Assembly (NCBI GenBank): GCA_029261305.1
Contig: JAJDBO010000336.1
Span: 1-5,868, forward strand
DNA length: 5,868 bases
Source: Nitrospirales bacterium
GTDB lineage: Bacteria; Nitrospirota; Nitrospiria; Nitrospirales; UBA8639
Direction: 5' to 3'
Shown: positions 5,654 to 5,868 of the stretch, in pieces
Layout of the letters: each line of letters starts with the position of its first letter
How positions within the stretch are numbered: position 1 is the first letter of the stretch
Notes under the pieces: generated by a model
Told to the model about the DNA's origin: nothing
Databases searched by the model: none
What the model saw: only the letters and a program-made list of their open reading frames with translations
Translations under genes and position numbers: made by a program

Positions 5654-5868
5654 TTCGAATCCAGATGAAAGAGAGTTTCAGCTAGCCACCGTCCGTCGGT
5701 AGATTCTGGCCATAAAAAACCATTGACGTCCTGTCCAGCTTCATTGCATGAGATGAACTCAAGCCACCAGAGGGCGGCCCAACTCGCTGGGCTCACACAA
5801 GGTTCGCTCATTCCCAAGAGCGTCTAGGTACGGCGACTCTCGGTAGGAGTCCATCAGGTAGAAGAGGA
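5654..5868. other. Downstream non-coding stretch
   Basis: Apart from the HTH-like frame, this 215-base stretch has no gene. Weak symmetric elements are TGAAA-GAGAG-TTTCA (5666-5680), ACCG-(5)-CGGT (5688-5700) and GACTC-(7)-GAGTC (5835-5851). None is followed by a T run, so no intrinsic terminator for the operon is evident. The last bases, GAAGAGGA (5861-5868), resemble a Shine-Dalgarno and may precede a gene just outside the window. Confidence 0.5.
5669..5827 (+). pseudogene. Possible remnant of a Fis-type HTH domain
   Basis: A frame open from 5669 to a TAG at 5825-5827 has no good start codon with a Shine-Dalgarno. From 5741 it reads SLHEMNSSH, then RAAQLAGLTQGSL (5771-5809). The activator's C terminus reads SLEEMERQH and, 17 residues later, [13 protein letters not shown]. 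The matches fall in the same reading frame, and codons such as GCC CAA CT- and GGG CTC are shared at the DNA level. The spacing between the two motifs is 15 residues shorter in the downstream copy. This looks like a decayed, internally deleted duplicate of the DNA-binding domain. The matches are short, so chance cannot be excluded. Confidence 0.35.

Noticed and set aside
5666..5680. TGAAA-GAGAG-TTTCA as the operon terminator
   Set aside because: The stem is five A/T-rich pairs and no T run follows.
1..5868. Mobile element ends, CRISPR repeats, tRNA or riboswitch
   Set aside because: I found no transposase, integrase, regularly spaced repeats, cloverleaf or recognisable aptamer on either strand by eye.

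Overview
The window reads as chromosomal DNA from a Gram-negative, mostly aquatic or soil type bacterium that uses sigma-54. Base composition is roughly balanced. The combination of a multi-PAS cytoplasmic hybrid kinase with a REC-AAA+-Fis activator, a Sel1-repeat exported protein, and an exported unknown protein of the 'ALNGKAFTMQGFAYDYGG' type would fit Nitrospirota or a deltaproteobacterial-type lineage. That placement is inference from gene style only. All four recognisable genes lie on the + strand. I see no RNA genes, insertion sequences or CRISPR arrays.

Layout. Bases 2-445 are the 3' end of an uncharacterised gene whose start lies outside the window. Bases 446-569 are a short spacer with two abutting palindromes. 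Bases 570-1142 encode a small exported Sel1-repeat (TPR-like) protein. Bases 1143-1607 form a 465-base gene-free stretch rich in symmetric elements: an 18-bp near-palindrome right after the Sel1 stop, a G-tract hairpin, a PhoB-box-like direct repeat with 11-bp period, two mutually exclusive stem-loops, and a plausible sigma-70 promoter. Bases 1608-4127 encode a soluble hybrid histidine kinase (three PAS domains, HisKA, HATPase, REC, helical tail). Bases 4124-5653 encode a sigma-54 activator response regulator that overlaps the kinase gene by ATGA. Bases 5654-5868 are non-coding, apart from an open frame that looks like a decayed copy of the activator's C-terminal DNA-binding domain.

How the genes work together. 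The kinase and activator are almost certainly one translationally coupled two-component operon. A cytosolic signal is read by PAS domains, phosphate passes from H391 of the kinase to D677 of its own receiver and/or D59 of the regulator, and the regulator drives sigma-54 RNA polymerase through its GAFTGA loop. No HPt domain is encoded here and no convincing -24/-12 promoter was found by eye, so both the relay path and the target genes are unknown. The most interesting material is the long, structured control region in front of the kinase and the HTH remnant behind the regulator.
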